Source: Anaerolineales bacterium UBA877
GTDB taxonomy: Bacteria; Chloroflexota; Anaerolineae; Anaerolineales; Villigracilaceae
Direction: 5' to 3'
DNA length: 16,444 nucleotides
Assembly (NCBI GenBank): GCA_002294405.1
Contig: DBFP01000052.1
Location: 14,876 to 31,319, forward strand
The notes beneath the pieces are model-generated. The model searched no databases. It saw nothing but the letters and a program-made list of their open reading frames with translations, and was not told the origin of the DNA. The translations under genes were made by a program, and so were the position numbers. How positions within the stretch are numbered: position 1 is the first letter of the stretch; the number at the start of each line of letters is the position of its first letter. Shown here in pieces: positions 7,316 through 13,098 of this stretch.

Positions 7316-8983
7316 CTACTTGGATAAATACTCCCGCGCATGGGAAAGTGCCTCTTCCCGTGTGGAAACTTTTCCGACCGCCTGCGCCTCCCGCAGGGAC
7401 TCGATCAGGTCGCCAATGATTTTTCCGGGTTGGAGATCAAATTCATGCATCAGGTCTTCCCCGTCAAGCAGGGGGGCCGGGGTAATGGATTCGGCAGGTT
7501 TTTCAAACCAGTTTTCCAGCATGGATCGAACCACATCCAATGCCGCTGACCAGGTTTCCTGTGGCAGGGTTTGTTCATAGGTGGCACGCATATCCGCCAG
7601 CGCTAACAGGCAGACATCCACCCCCGCCTGGCCGGTATCGCGGAAAAACCTGTAGATCGCCCGCCTGGATGGAGGCTTGGCTTCCCGCACCAACCGGTTG
7701 GTATGGAAAAGGATTCGCATGTGGTGTCCAATCACCCTCTCCAGCCGCGCAATTTCATCATTGCTTAATGCCAACGCACGCCCGCGTTTGACAGTCAATT
7801 CTGCGCCCCGCTGGTCGTGATCCCAGAATCTCAATCTCCCTTCATCATCTGTTTTTATAGTCTGGGGTTTTGCAATGTCATGGTAAATTGCTGCCATGAA
7901 TAGCAGGCTGCGTAGAGATCGGTCGGCAGTAATGGGCGCGGCAAGGGATTCACTGATCTGCCGCCTGTAGCGACCGATGCGCATCACCAGCAACCCATTG
8001 AACAGGTCCGACGCTGTATCCGGGTTATAGTCCGTTGCCAGAGCGATTAGGATTCCCTCCAGGTGGTTCACCGTCGCCAGTGTATGCTCCCAAATATCAT
8101 GGACATGCGGTGCAGATTGTTTTATGCCCTTCAAGGCATGTATCTCTGGCAGGATCCCATCCAGTGCACCAAGCAGGTCGAGGGCTCGCAGGCAGGTTGC
8201 CGGTTGCAAGCCATCCAGGAGACGAAAGAGTTCATCCCGCAGCCTCTCGGGGGAAATATTCCCCACCAATCCGGCTGCATCTTTCATCATTTTACGGGTA
8301 TCCGTTAGGATGGAAAAACCATAATTCGCTGCCAACCTGACGCCCCGCAAGATGCGCACCGGGTCATTTGAAAAGGATGTCGCAGAGCAGGCGCGCAAGC
8401 GTTTATCTTTTAAATCCCTCACCCCCCCGAGTGGATCGTAAATTGAGCCATCCTTCAGGTTGAGCGCGATCGCGTTGAGGCTGAAATCCCGCCCCAGGAG
8501 ATCCGCTTCCAGGCTCGGTCCCCGGAAGGCGGCAAAGTCTATCATGGTGCGCTTTCCCTCCGCCTCGGTCACGATGACCCGGCCGGTGTCACGTTCTCCG
8601 TCGAGAGCATAGAAATCAGCCTTCATGATCGCACCCTTTCCCGTGCGAACAAGCGCATTGGCTATACGCCTGGCGATTTTAATCGCATCCCGGTCCACCA
8701 CCAGGTCCAGGTCATGCATCTGGCGTCCCAGCAGGCCATCCCTTACCGCTCCGCCCACCAGGTATGCGGCCAGTTCGTCTGGTAAGACCTTCCGAACTAA
8801 GTCCAGAACTGGGGGAAATGTGATCGGGTAATTGGACGGCATATATACTATCTCGGCTGCCTCCTTGTATCGCGACTGGGCTGCTCGACGGGCTTGTTCG
8901 GGAGTCCCTCCATGGGCAATGATCCGTCCGCGCAAACGTGCCACCCAGCGGCCTGCATATGACTTGTCATCTTCTCCCGCCAT
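7316..8983 (-). CDS. CCA tRNA nucleotidyltransferase / poly(A) polymerase family protein with HD domain
   Basis: A 555-residue class II nucleotidyltransferase. The catalytic head shows LVGGAVRDGLLGR (Gly77-Gly78), HDLDLVV with metal-binding Asp91 and Asp93, and GRDFSLNAIAL; the RNA-binding neck shows NDPVRILRGVRLAA and ERLRDELFRLL. A C-terminal HD domain has His368-Asp369 (IYHDIAKPQ) and a downstream GHHMR. Family members add CCA or A to tRNA 3' ends, or poly(A) to RNA, and the HD part can act as a phosphohydrolase; specificity cannot be decided by eye. Residues 1-50 precede the head and hold a separate small module (YAGRWVARLRGRIIAHGGTP) resembling DUF5678. AGGAGAGG sits four bases before the ATG, and the gap to the upstream hpt gene is 18 nt. 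The gene is probably essential if it is the only CCA enzyme. Confidence 0.92.
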   Translation of the reverse strand: MAGEDDKSYAGRWVARLRGRIIAHGGTPEQARRAAQSRYKEAAEIVYMPSNYPITFPPVLDLVRKVLPDELAAYLVGGAVRDGLLGRQMHDLDLVVDRDAIKIARRIANALVRTGKGAIMKADFYALDGERDTGRVIVTEAEGKRTMIDFAAFRGPSLEADLLGRDFSLNAIALNLKDGSIYDPLGGVRDLKDKRLRACSATSFSNDPVRILRGVRLAANYGFSILTDTRKMMKDAAGLVGNISPERLRDELFRLLDGLQPATCLRALDLLGALDGILPEIHALKGIKQSAPHVHDIWEHTLATVNHLEGILIALATDYNPDTASDLFNGLLVMRIGRYRRQISESLAAPITADRSLRSLLFMAAIYHDIAKPQTIKTDDEGRLRFWDHDQRGAELTVKRGRALALSNDEIARLERVIGHHMRILFHTNRLVREAKPPSRRAIYRFFRDTGQAGVDVCLLALADMRATYEQTLPQETWSAALDVVRSMLENWFEKPAESITPAPLLDGEDLMHEFDLQPGKIIGDLIESLREAQAVGKVSTREEALSHAREYLSK

Positions 8984-9001
8984 TTTCCTCTCCTGGCTGC
9001 C

Positions 9002-9559
9002 TCAAGCCTCTTTCCTGTACTTCGACAGGTCAGCCGAGGCAATGAAACGCAGGTGGCGGTAGTGTTCATCAATGTCGATTCCGTATCCGAATACATATTT
9101 ATCGGGCACGTCAAAGCCGACATAGTCCACTACCACGGGAACCTCACGACGATATTTTTTATCCAGCAGCACGCAGACCCTCAAACTCTTTGGTTCGCGC
9201 GTTTTCAGCATTTGCAGAACATGCGCCAGCGTCCGACCACTGTCCACAATATCTTCAACCAGTAACACATTTAGGCCTTCTATATTCGTCATCAAGTCAA
9301 GGTTCACACGTACATTGCCGCTGGTGGCATAATGCCCCACGCCGTAGGAGGATAGAGACATGCAATCCAGGGTGTGCGGAATGGTCAGGTGACGGGTAAG
9401 GTCAGCGGTGAAGGTGATCCCGCCCCTCAACAGGCAAACGATCAACAGTTCCTCACCGGTGTAATCCCGGCTGATCTGCGCACCAAGTTCGGCAACCCGT
9501 TCCTCGATGGTTGTTTCGTTTACCAATACTTCTTCGATAAACTCATGGTAATCCCGCAT
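9002..9559 (-). CDS. hpt: Hypoxanthine/guanine phosphoribosyltransferase, downstream copy
   Basis: A 185-residue type I phosphoribosyltransferase that joins hypoxanthine and/or guanine to PRPP in purine salvage. The PRPP-binding motif is VLLVEDIVDSGRT (98-110), the PPi loop is CLLRGG (42-47), the flexible SSYG loop is at 70-73, and the C-terminal base-recognition region reads PDKYVFGYGID. It aligns without gaps to the next gene upstream, about 98 of 185 positions identical by hand count, so the two are a tandem duplication. GGAG five bases before the ATG supports the start; 11 nt separate it from its twin and 18 nt from the CCA-enzyme gene. Preference between hypoxanthine, guanine and xanthine cannot be read from the sequence. 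Confidence 0.93.
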   Translation of the reverse strand: MRDYHEFIEEVLVNETTIEERVAELGAQISRDYTGEELLIVCLLRGGITFTADLTRHLTIPHTLDCMSLSSYGVGHYATSGNVRVNLDLMTNIEGLNVLLVEDIVDSGRTLAHVLQMLKTREPKSLRVCVLLDKKYRREVPVVVDYVGFDVPDKYVFGYGIDIDEHYRHLRFIASADLSKYRKEA

Positions 9560-9570
9560 GCAGGCTCCGC

Positions 9571-10128
9571 TTAGTCACTGGGATTGTATTTCTCAAGGTC
9601 CACGACTGCAATGAAAGGCAAATTTCGATAATATTCATCCAGGTCGAGACCGTAACCAAAGACAAATTTGTTGGGGATGCTGAAGCCGCGGTAATGAATC
9701 GGGATGATCGTCTCACGGCGTTCTTCTTTATCCAGCAGGGCGCAGATCCGCAGGCTGCGCGGTTGACGTGTTTGCAGGAATTCAAGTACATAAGCGATGG
9801 TATTTCCGCTGTCCACGATATCTTCGACTAGTAAAACATCCTTGCTGCGGATATCGGTCTTCAGGTCAAGTGAGAGGCGGACGCTCCCCCCTGACTGGCG
9901 CACACCCGCACCGTAGGAGGATACAGCCATGAAATCAACTTGAAGCGGCACAGTGATATGCCTCATCAAGTCCACCAAAAAGACGATCCCACCCCGCAGA
10001 ATGCAAATGAGGAGCAGATCCTTCTCCTGGTAATCACGGTTTATCTCCGCTGCGAGTTCTTTGATCCGGTTCTGAAGGCTCTGTTCGTCGATCAGAATTT
10101 CACCCAGAAAATCCTTGTAATCCTGCAT
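9571..10128 (-). CDS. hpt: Hypoxanthine/guanine phosphoribosyltransferase, upstream copy
   Basis: The second 185-residue Hpt paralogue. The PRPP motif is VLLVEDIVDSGNT (98-110), the form most common in bacterial Hpt proteins, with CILRGG (42-47), the SSYG loop (70-73) and PNKFVFGYGLD near the C terminus. It differs from its twin mainly in the flexible loop after SSYG (AGVRQSGGS against VGHYATSGN) and in the base-contact region before the GF pair (PIHYRGF against VVDYVGF), which could mean different base preferences. The ATG at 10128 is chosen because AGGAG lies five bases upstream; an in-frame GTG two codons earlier overlaps that ribosome site and is unlikely. It is 21 nt downstream of tdk. 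Confidence 0.94.
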   Translation of the reverse strand: MQDYKDFLGEILIDEQSLQNRIKELAAEINRDYQEKDLLLICILRGGIVFLVDLMRHITVPLQVDFMAVSSYGAGVRQSGGSVRLSLDLKTDIRSKDVLLVEDIVDSGNTIAYVLEFLQTRQPRSLRICALLDKEERRETIIPIHYRGFSIPNKFVFGYGLDLDEYYRNLPFIAVVDLEKYNPSD

Positions 10129-10149
10129 GATCACTCCTGGTCGGGGATG

Positions 10150-10728
10150 TCACCCCTTGCGTGGGACCTCGTGATGAGTTCGGCAGCGGGCTTCATACAT
10201 TTCCGCCGCGCCAACGATAACCACCGGGTCGTCGTAGCGGGCTGGTTTTCCATTGACCAGGCGCTGGGTGCGGCTGGCAGGTTCACCGCAAACCATGCAG
10301 ATGGCCTGGATTTTATCCACGTGTTCAGCCCGCGCCATCAGTGCCGGCATCGGACCAAAGGGCTCCCCGCGAAAGTCTGTATCCAGACCGGCAACAATGA
10401 CCCGTATCTTCGCTGCAGCCAGTTCGTCAACGACCTGTATCACCTCGGTGTCGAAAAATTGGGCTTCATCGATCGCCACGACAGTGGCAGCCTTGTCCAG
10501 CCGTTGGCGGATATCCGCTGCCTTCTCCACCGGGATGGCTGCATAATCTGTCCCGGCATGGGAGGTGACTTTTTCGACAGCATAACGAACATCGATTGCA
10601 GGTTTGAACACCTGCACATGCTGTCGGGCAATGGTCGCCCGGCGCAGGCGGCGGATTAGTTCATCAGTTTTTCCACTGAACATCGAACCGCAAATTACTT
10701 CAACCGATCCATGGGCATTGGGTGTCAT
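10150..10728 (-). CDS. tdk: Thymidine kinase, type II (TK1-like)
   Basis: A 192-residue cytoplasmic kinase that phosphorylates thymidine (and deoxyuridine) with ATP in pyrimidine salvage. The P-loop is GSMFSGKT (14-21), Walker B with catalytic Glu88 is AIDEAQFF (85-92), and the lasso region with the structural zinc uses Cys144, Cys147 (CMVC), Cys182 and His185. Length is normal for the family. The start is placed at ATG 10728 (MTPNAHG), which has AGAGGA four bases upstream and puts the P-loop at the usual distance; an in-frame ATG at 10752 would add eight residues without a clear ribosome site. It heads the tdk-hpt-hpt-cca run, after the terminator of the ribosomal-protein operon. No clear promoter was found in the 72 bases between. 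Confidence 0.95.
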   Translation of the reverse strand: MTPNAHGSVEVICGSMFSGKTDELIRRLRRATIARQHVQVFKPAIDVRYAVEKVTSHAGTDYAAIPVEKAADIRQRLDKAATVVAIDEAQFFDTEVIQVVDELAAAKIRVIVAGLDTDFRGEPFGPMPALMARAEHVDKIQAICMVCGEPASRTQRLVNGKPARYDDPVVIVGAAEMYEARCRTHHEVPRKG

Positions 10729-10789
10729 AATTTCCTCTGCTGTTTTTGGCATCCATACATTGAATCACATAAAAAGATGAAGGTTGATG

Positions 10790-10831
10790 AGAATAAATCA
10801 AACAGGCAGATGCGAGGTGCATCTGCCTGTT
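10790..10831 (-). terminator. Terminator after the ribosomal-protein operon
   Basis: A perfect 13-bp inverted repeat aacaggcagatgc / gcatctgcctgtt (10801-10813 and 10819-10831) with 5-nt loop. Read on the minus strand it is followed by the T-rich TGATTTATTC. It lies 33 nt past the rpmE-fusion stop and before tdk. The interrupted T-run suggests partial read-through into tdk is possible. Confidence 0.75.
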
Positions 10832-10863
10832 AAGTGTACCTGATAATCAGCTTTAAACAAGCT

Positions 10864-11343
10864 CTAAGCCGCGGGGGATTCCGCTGCTTCGGGCAGGGTA
10901 TATCCAAGTGCCCGAAGTTTTTTCTTGATATCGATCAGCGACTTGCGACCGAAGCCCTCGATCGCCAGCACAGATTCATCACCCTCGCTGAGTTTAGCCA
11001 GGAACTGGCCCACTTCGGTGATCCCGGCCTTTTCTAAAGCAGTCACTGGACGGGTTGATAATTCCAGTTCTGCGATCGGTCGCTTGGGCGATACCTTGGA
11101 CTCCGCCCGGGTTTTCTTCTCTTCCACGAAAGTCTGGCGCACTTGCAATTTCTTGTAGAAGCGATCCACCTGCCCTTCAATGTCCACGATGCGCGCCTGC
11201 TCCCCTGAGAAAAACGGGTGGCAGTTTGAGCAGATCTCAACGCGGATTTCCTGCTTGGTCGAGCCCGTTGTCCAGGTAGTCCCGCAGGAAGCACAGGTCA
11301 CCTTGGCATCGGTATAGTACGTTGGATGAATACCCTGTTTCAT
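10864..11343 (-). CDS. rpmE: Ribosomal protein bL31 fused to an RNA polymerase alpha C-terminal-like domain
   Basis: A 159-residue protein, about twice the length of normal bL31. Residues 1-70 are a complete zinc-type bL31: [10 protein letters not shown] start, Cys17-x2-Cys20, Cys38-x2-Cys41, CHPFFSG and VDRFYKK. A short charged linker (about 71-90) leads to residues 92-151, which align with the RNA polymerase alpha C-terminal domain. [17 protein letters not shown] matches its LELTVRSANCLKAEAI block and [13 protein letters not shown] matches LGKKSLTEIKDVL. Of the E. coli alpha DNA-contact residues, R265, G296, K298 and S299 correspond to Arg98, Gly132, Lys134 and Ser135; N268 is Thr and E302 is Asp. 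AAGGA lies about eight bases before the ATG. It is the last gene of the rplU-rpmA-rpmE operon. The bL31 part is certain; the function of the fused domain (DNA, rRNA or protein contact) is unknown. Confidence 0.92.
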   Translation of the reverse strand: MKQGIHPTYYTDAKVTCASCGTTWTTGSTKQEIRVEICSNCHPFFSGEQARIVDIEGQVDRFYKKLQVRQTFVEEKKTRAESKVSPKRPIAELELSTRPVTALEKAGITEVGQFLAKLSEGDESVLAIEGFGRKSLIDIKKKLRALGYTLPEAAESPAA

Positions 11344-11362
11344 TTCAAGTTCCTTTCGCCGG

Positions 11363-11623
11363 TTATTTCTCTTCCGCAGGCATTACATTGACGCGCTTGC
11401 GTCCCTTGACAACATCGTACACCACCAACCCGTCGATTGTGGCAAAGATCGTATCATCTTTACCGACATCCACGTTCTTGCCGGGTTTGATGTGCGTTCC
11501 TCGTTGGCGGATGATAATGTGTCCGGAAAGGACACGCTCGCCGGCGTACTTCTTAACGCCCAGGCGTTGGGCATTGGAGTCTCTTCCATTGCGGACTGAT
11601 CCGCCACCTTTTTTATGTGCCAT
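11363..11623 (-). CDS. rpmA: 50S ribosomal protein bL27
   Basis: An 86-residue ribosomal protein at the peptidyl-transferase centre. The N terminus [16 protein letters not shown] is the conserved arm that reaches the P-site tRNA; there is no Firmicutes-type N-terminal extension that would need cleavage. [12 protein letters not shown] and [13 protein letters not shown] follow as expected, and length is normal. GAGG lies five bases before the ATG. It stands 18 nt after rplU, the near-universal bL21-bL27 pairing; the third usual member, obg, is not here and the bL31 fusion follows instead. Confidence 0.97.
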   Translation of the reverse strand: MAHKKGGGSVRNGRDSNAQRLGVKKYAGERVLSGHIIIRQRGTHIKPGKNVDVGKDDTIFATIDGLVVYDVVKGRKRVNVMPAEEK

Positions 11624-11641
11624 ATCAACCTCGCTCTTTTA

Positions 11642-12265
11642 CTATTTTGCCGATGGTTTCTTTGGAGCCGTCTTCCCTCTCGGAGATGCTTTCCCCTGGG
11701 AGGGTTTCTTCACCCCGGTTTTAGCCGGGACCGTTTTCCTGGGAGAAGGTTTCGCCGCTGGTTTTGAAGGGGCTTTCTTCTCAGGCTCTTTTCCCTTGGA
11801 GGGGGCAGCCTTTTTAGAGGCAGTTGCCCGGGCTTTGGGTTCGGCTTTTACAGGTTTTTCGGCTTTTTCAACCTTCGCCCTTGATGCCAATTTTTCAGCC
11901 TTTACCTCGACTGCTTTTTCAACCTTGACGGGTTCCTTCTTGATCAGTTCCGAACCGCCTATCTGTTCCACAAGTAAACGCGTATAGTTCTGGCGGTGAC
12001 CGATCTTGACCCGGATGCGCTTCTTGGGGCTGTAGTTAAAGATATTAACCTTCGGTCCCTTGAAGTGGTTGATTACCGTGGTCCATACGGGGACATTCTT
12101 GACGATGGGTGTGCCGATGGTGATGTTTTCCCCGTCTGCCAGCAGCAGGACCTGTTCAAGCTTGACTTTTGAGCCGGATTCATCCGGCAGGCGGTCCACC
12201 TCGATGGTGCCACCCTCAACGGCTCTAAATTGCTTTCCGCCGCTTTCCACAATTGCGTACTTCAT
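11642..12265 (-). CDS. rplU: 50S ribosomal protein bL21 with long Lys/Ala/Pro-rich C-terminal tail
   Basis: A 207-residue protein. Residues 1-102 are a normal bL21 (MKYAIVESGGKQFRAVEGG at the start, then the NYSPKKRIRVKIGHRQNYT block that contacts 23S rRNA). Residues 103-207 are an added tail with 32 Lys/Arg among 105 residues plus much Ala and Pro, in histone H1-like units such as KKAAPSKGK and KPAAKPSPRK. The tail is predicted disordered and strongly basic, suited to binding RNA or DNA nonspecifically; this is inference. AGGAG lies about seven bases before the ATG. It is the first gene of the operon, about 148 nt behind a consensus promoter. Confidence 0.95.
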   Translation of the reverse strand: MKYAIVESGGKQFRAVEGGTIEVDRLPDESGSKVKLEQVLLLADGENITIGTPIVKNVPVWTTVINHFKGPKVNIFNYSPKKRIRVKIGHRQNYTRLLVEQIGGSELIKKEPVKVEKAVEVKAEKLASRAKVEKAEKPVKAEPKARATASKKAAPSKGKEPEKKAPSKPAAKPSPRKTVPAKTGVKKPSQGKASPRGKTAPKKPSAK

Positions 12266-12413
12266 CTTTTTCTCCTGGTCTTCGCTTCACCATTGTCCCT
12301 GCGGTACGGTTTCGCAATTATGCCTGTATAGCCATTACGATATTAACCCTACGCCGGTCAGCGGGGAAGCCGGGATACAAACGGTCGCCCCGGCAACCTG
12401 CCGGGGCAGAACC
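12266..12413 (-). promoter_or_regulatory. 5' leader of the rplU operon with a terminal hairpin
   Basis: From the promoter geometry, transcription should start near 12413-12414, leaving about 148 untranslated bases. The transcript begins almost at once with a strong hairpin: gccccggca / tgccggggc (12387-12395 and 12399-12407), 9 bp with loop acc on the plus strand. No U-run follows, so it is not a terminator. A leader of this size upstream of rplU could be a site for feedback by a ribosomal protein or an mRNA-stabilising 5' stem. I could not match it to a described leader family. Confidence 0.5.
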
Positions 12414-12420
12414 GGACGAT

Positions 12421-12449
12421 ATTATACATGTGAGAGGCTGTCATGTCAA
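12421..12449 (-). promoter_or_regulatory. Exact-consensus sigma-70 promoter of the rplU-rpmA-rpmE operon
   Basis: On the minus strand a perfect -35 TTGACA (plus-strand 12444-12449) and perfect -10 TATAAT (12421-12426) are separated by exactly 17 bp. Direction and position fit a strong housekeeping promoter for the downstream ribosomal-protein genes. The bases between it and the end of the DUF2231 gene (12450-12529) hold nothing else that I recognise. Confidence 0.9.
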
Positions 12450-12529
12450 CACTTACCGGATGTTTCACTAGATCTGGACTGCCGACAAGTAAAGATTGCA
12501 GCGAAAATTCCGAAACGCTGGTCCGGGCA

Positions 12530-12970
12530 CTACATTCCGAAAAGGATGATTCCTCCTAAAAACCCGAGTACGGAGGCGATGGCGAAACTCACAAAATACG
12601 CGGCCACATAAGGCACCTTCGATGATTTTTCGTAAAAAAGTTCTTTATTTTTCCAGCGGGCAACCGCGGTACCTGTGGTGATGATAAACAATGTGCTCGC
12701 CAGGATTATTTTTGAAATGTGGTTGGGGGCCAAACCGTGGTAAAACACGAAATTATCGCGAATTCCGATAATTGCGGCTACGATTGTGCTCGCCGCGGCC
12801 AGTGAGTTATTCGCGAAAGCCACCTGCTCAAGTATTTTGCTTTTTTTCCAGAGGGCCAGGAGTATAAAAAACAGGGCGGCCCCGGTCAGCGCGATCGGAA
12901 AATGTACCACCAGCGTATGAGGCGGGTGCACCTGGGTAATGGCATGGATGATTTTCTGCAGCCAATCCAT
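12530..12970 (-). CDS. DUF2231-like integral membrane protein
   Basis: A 146-residue membrane protein of unknown function. The N-terminal block HPPHTLVVHFPIAL (15-28) is the signature of the DUF2231 family. Four hydrophobic segments are visible at about 19-41, 50-70, 85-106 and 120-145, giving a small four-helix bundle. Histidines at 15, 18, 23, 78 and 84 lie at helix ends, and haem or metal binding has to remain a guess. The start is ATG 12970, with a near-ideal AAGGAGG five bases upstream (12976-12982); an upstream in-frame ATG at 13027 lacks such a site and would place a soluble, charged stretch before the conserved block. The gene is monocistronic and divergent from the helicase. Confidence 0.85.
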   Translation of the reverse strand: MDWLQKIIHAITQVHPPHTLVVHFPIALTGAALFFILLALWKKSKILEQVAFANNSLAAASTIVAAIIGIRDNFVFYHGLAPNHISKIILASTLFIITTGTAVARWKNKELFYEKSSKVPYVAAYFVSFAIASVLGFLGGIILFGM

Positions 12971-13001
12971 AAATTCCTCCTTCTTGTTTGACTCACCTGT
13001 C

Positions 13002-13019
13002 GGTAAAAAGATTTTACCA
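13002..13019 (-). promoter_or_regulatory. Extended -10 promoter with overlapping inverted repeat, upstream of the DUF2231 gene
   Basis: On the minus strand TGgTAAAAT (plus-strand 13011-13019) is an extended -10 about 40 nt before the DUF2231 start. A 7-bp inverted repeat ggtaaaa-aga-ttttacc (13002-13018) covers it. No -35 match is visible. The overlap would suit an operator, or the repeat may be a hairpin at the 5' end of the transcript. Confidence 0.4.
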
Positions 13020-13063
13020 TTATTCATTGAACTGGCAGTTGCAGCAATGCCTTCATCTTCTGG

Positions 13064-13092
13064 TTGACAAATCCAATGCTTTCCGCTAATCT
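13064..13092 (+). promoter_or_regulatory. Promoter of the helicase-capA unit placing the start codon at +1
   Basis: A perfect -35 TTGACA (13064-13069) is followed after 17 bp by TAATCT (13087-13092), a weak -10 that keeps the key A at position 2 and T at position 6. Transcription would start about seven bases on, at or next to the GTG start codon at 13099, implying a leaderless mRNA. Confidence 0.55.
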
Positions 13093-13098
13093 TGACCC

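Noticed and set aside
9002..10128. Two hpt genes considered as an assembly duplication
   Set aside because: The copies differ at nearly half of all residues and have different ribosome sites and flanks, so they are true paralogues.
9940..10659. Plus-strand open frame of 239 codons opposite tdk and hpt
   Set aside because: It spans two confidently assigned genes and their ribosome sites on the other strand, and the translation has no family features.
10832..10863. Small inverted repeat agctt-N5-aagct after the rpmE fusion considered as a terminator
   Set aside because: Only 5 bp with an AT-rich stem; the 13-bp hairpin just downstream is far stronger.
11322..11987. Plus-strand open frame rich in Phe/Ala/Gly opposite rplU and rpmA
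   Set aside because: Complement of the Lys/Ala/Pro-rich bL21 tail; hydrophobic look is a composition artefact.
12387..12407. Strong hairpin in the rplU leader considered as a terminator
   Set aside because: No U-run follows on either strand and it lies directly after a consensus promoter, so a leader structure is the better reading.
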